From NCBI GenBank assembly GCA_964534765.1, contig CAZHRJ010000141.1:1-7430 (forward strand): a DNA stretch of 7,430 nucleotides, read 5' to 3'. This stretch comes from CAZHRJ01 sp964534765 (lineage in GTDB: Bacteria > Lindowbacteria > 2-12-FULL-62-27). The notes under the pieces were generated by a model. It ran no database searches and was not told the DNA's origin. It saw nothing but the letters and a program-made list of their open reading frames with translations. Below are positions 6,060-7,430 of the stretch, piece after piece. Each line of letters begins with the position of its first letter. The first letter of the stretch is position 1. A program made the translations under genes and the position numbers.

Positions 6060-7280
6060 TCAATTCTGTGTTTTGGTTATTAGCGTTTCGGCGACGCGTC
6101 GCGCCTCGTCATCGGCATTGGCGACATCATCAAGATCAGCCAGGCGACCGTAGGTCCTGGATTCCAGGGTTTCTTCGACCACCCGGGCGATGTCCAAATA
6201 TCCGATCTTGCGGTCGAGGAAATTGCGAACGGCGACCTCATTGGCGGCGTTAAGAACGGTCGGCGCGGCACCGCCCCTCTGCAGCGCCGCGCGAGCCAGC
6301 CGCAGCGCCGGAAACCGTTCGGTGTCCGGAGTCTCGAAGGTAAGGGCGCCGATTTCCTCGAGCGCCAGCCGCGGCGCCGGCGCCGGCATCCGCTTCGGCC
6401 AGGCCAGCGCGTAGGCAATCGGAGTGCGCATGTCGGGTGTGCCCAGCTGGGCGAGTACCGATCCGTCGACATAGTCGACAAGACTGTGAACGACCGATTG
6501 CGGGTGCACCAGTATTTCGATCTTTTCCTCGGGTACTGGAAAAAGATGATAGGCTTCGATCAATTCGAGGCCCTTGTTCATCATCGTCGCCGAGTCGACC
6601 GAAATCTTGGCGCCCATGTTCCAGTTGGGGTGGGCGACGGCTTGCTCCGGGGTAACCGTTTTCATCTGCTCGCGGGTGAATTGGCGGAACGGGCCTCCCG
6701 AGGCCGTCAGGATGATCCGCCGCACGCGATCCGCGTTCTTGAAATCGAATACCTGGAAGATGGCGCTGTGCTCGGAATCCACGGGCAGCAAGGTGGCGCC
6801 GTGCGCCTTGACCTCCTTGACGAAGACGTCGCCGGCGGACACCAGGCACTCCTTGTTGGCGAGGCCGATCGTGGCACCGCGGCGGACTGCGGTGAGAGTC
6901 GGCCGCAAGCCGGCCGCGCCGACGATTGCCGCCATCACCCAGTCGGCCGGCCGGGCGGCGGCTTCGACTACCGCGTCAGCGCCTGCCGCAACGGCGATAT
7001 CGGTTCCGGCCAGGGCCTCCTTCAGCGCCTGGTATTCCCTGGCGTCGGCCACCACGGCCATGCGCGGCTTCAGGTGCCGCGCCTGTTCGGCCAACAACGC
7101 CACGTTGCGATTGGCGGCCAGCGCCTCGACGGCGAACTCCCGCGGGTTGCGCCCGATCAGATCAACCGTATTGCGGCCGACGGATCCGGTAGATCCGAGG
7201 ATGGTGACCGACCGCGGCCTGGTTGCCGCGTCCGCGGCTAGGACCGGTCTGGCGGCAAATTTGGTACGGATCACATCCAT
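6060..7280 (-). CDS. dxr: 1-deoxy-D-xylulose 5-phosphate reductoisomerase (Dxr/IspC)
   Basis: Dxr rearranges and reduces 1-deoxy-D-xylulose 5-phosphate to 2-C-methyl-D-erythritol 4-phosphate using NADPH and a divalent metal, the committed step of the MEP isoprenoid pathway in the cytosol and the target of fosmidomycin. The 406 residues contain the NADPH-binding loop VTILGSTGSVG (25-35), the LANKE motif (140-144), and the metal ligands Asp168 and Glu170 in PVDSEH. LTASGGPF is at 191-198 and the flexible-loop HPNW at 217-220 (Trp220 matches E. coli Trp212). NMGAKISVDSATMMNKGLE (221-239) gives Asn235, Lys236 and the third metal ligand Glu239. All catalytic residues are present. The nucleotide-binding loop starts about 20 residues later than in E. 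coli, so there is a short N-terminal extension. The ATG at 7280-7278 overlaps the cdsA end by 10 bases; a GTG two codons on would give a GTGA overlap instead. Neither start has a well-spaced ribosome binding site. Confidence 0.98.
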   Translation of the reverse strand: MDVIRTKFAARPVLAADAATRPRSVTILGSTGSVGRNTVDLIGRNPREFAVEALAANRNVALLAEQARHLKPRMAVVADAREYQALKEALAGTDIAVAAGADAVVEAAARPADWVMAAIVGAAGLRPTLTAVRRGATIGLANKECLVSAGDVFVKEVKAHGATLLPVDSEHSAIFQVFDFKNADRVRRIILTASGGPFRQFTREQMKTVTPEQAVAHPNWNMGAKISVDSATMMNKGLELIEAYHLFPVPEEKIEILVHPQSVVHSLVDYVDGSVLAQLGTPDMRTPIAYALAWPKRMPAPAPRLALEEIGALTFETPDTERFPALRLARAALQRGGAAPTVLNAANEVAVRNFLDRKIGYLDIARVVEETLESRTYGRLADLDDVANADDEARRVAETLITKTQN

Positions 7281-7430
7281 GTCAATAAACTGCCCTTCCC
7301 GATCAGCGCGATTCCGGCGACAGCCACCGCCGCCGCCAGCAGGCCGTCCACTCGATCGAACAGTCCGCCATGGCCGGGAATGATCCCACTAGTATCCTTT
7401 ACCCCAAAATGCCGTTTCACCCAAGATTCC
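7271..7430 (-). CDS. cdsA: Phosphatidate cytidylyltransferase CdsA (3' end, truncated by window edge)
   Basis: CdsA is an inner-membrane enzyme that makes CDP-diacylglycerol from phosphatidate and CTP, the branch point for all phospholipids. Only the last 52 codons are present, ending at TGA (7273-7271); I translated them by hand from the window edge. They contain the complete CDS-family signature: S-x-V-K-R, four residues, K-D, then SGIIPGHGG followed by LFDRVD. In the fragment, Lys11-Asp12, His20-Gly-Gly and Asp25-Arg-x-Asp28 are the conserved catalytic and metal-binding positions. The last membrane helix follows (AAAVAVAGIALI, 32-43), with a short tail. The stop codon lies inside the dxr reading frame, so the two genes overlap by 10 bases if dxr starts at its ATG. 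Given this gene order, uppS and frr would be expected further upstream, outside the window. Confidence 0.94.
   Translation of the reverse strand, partial: ESWVKRHFGVKDTSGIIPGHGGLFDRVDGLLAAAVAVAGIALIGKGSLLTWM

Noticed and set aside
6366..6392. GC-rich GCCGGC direct repeats
   Set aside because: They encode a short Pro-Ala run (MPAPAP) in dxr and are too short to be a repeat element.
6486..7383. Two overlapping plus-strand frames of about 250-270 codons opposite dxr
   Set aside because: Both are antisense to dxr, low in complexity, without motifs, and without a plausible ribosome binding site or neighbours on that strand. They are codon-bias shadows.

Overview
The window is a compact, single-direction block of eight cell-envelope genes, all read on the minus strand (right to left). 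It suggests a GC-rich Gram-negative bacterium, most likely an alphaproteobacterium. The evidence is the gene order cdsA-dxr-rseP-bamA-skp-lpxD-fabZ-lpxA, the alphaproteobacterial style of LpxA (a VTMNPGT stretch), a short RseP with what looks like one PDZ domain, and Skp as a separate gene between bamA and lpxD. I cannot place it to genus from sequence alone.

Layout in the direction of transcription: the 3' end of cdsA (7430 to 7271, CDP-diglyceride synthase, cut by the window edge); dxr (7280 to 6060, first committed step of the MEP isoprenoid pathway); a 57-base gap; rseP (6002 to 4842, intramembrane site-2 protease); bamA (about 4818 to 2512, outer-membrane protein insertase); skp (2502 to 1858, periplasmic chaperone); lpxD (1854 to 832); fabZ (828 to 364); and the 5' part of lpxA (367 to 1, cut by the window edge). 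Apart from the dxr-rseP gap, junctions are overlaps or gaps of about 3 to 23 bases, so this is almost certainly one transcription unit with translational coupling. No promoter or rho-independent terminator is recognisable. No RNA genes, mobile elements, repeats or CRISPR arrays are seen.

The genes work together on envelope building. CdsA supplies the phospholipid precursor CDP-diacylglycerol. Dxr feeds isoprenoids, including the undecaprenyl carrier. RseP cleaves membrane substrates in envelope-stress control. Skp carries unfolded outer-membrane proteins to BamA. LpxA and LpxD add the acyl chains of lipid A, while FabZ keeps hydroxyacyl-ACP in balance between fatty acid and lipid A synthesis.

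I found no undescribed system here. Every stretch is explained by well-known genes with intact catalytic motifs. The points worth a second look are small: TTG starts for bamA and skp, the bamA stop codon built into the skp ribosome binding site, the start choice of dxr, the dxr-rseP gap, and extensions on Skp.
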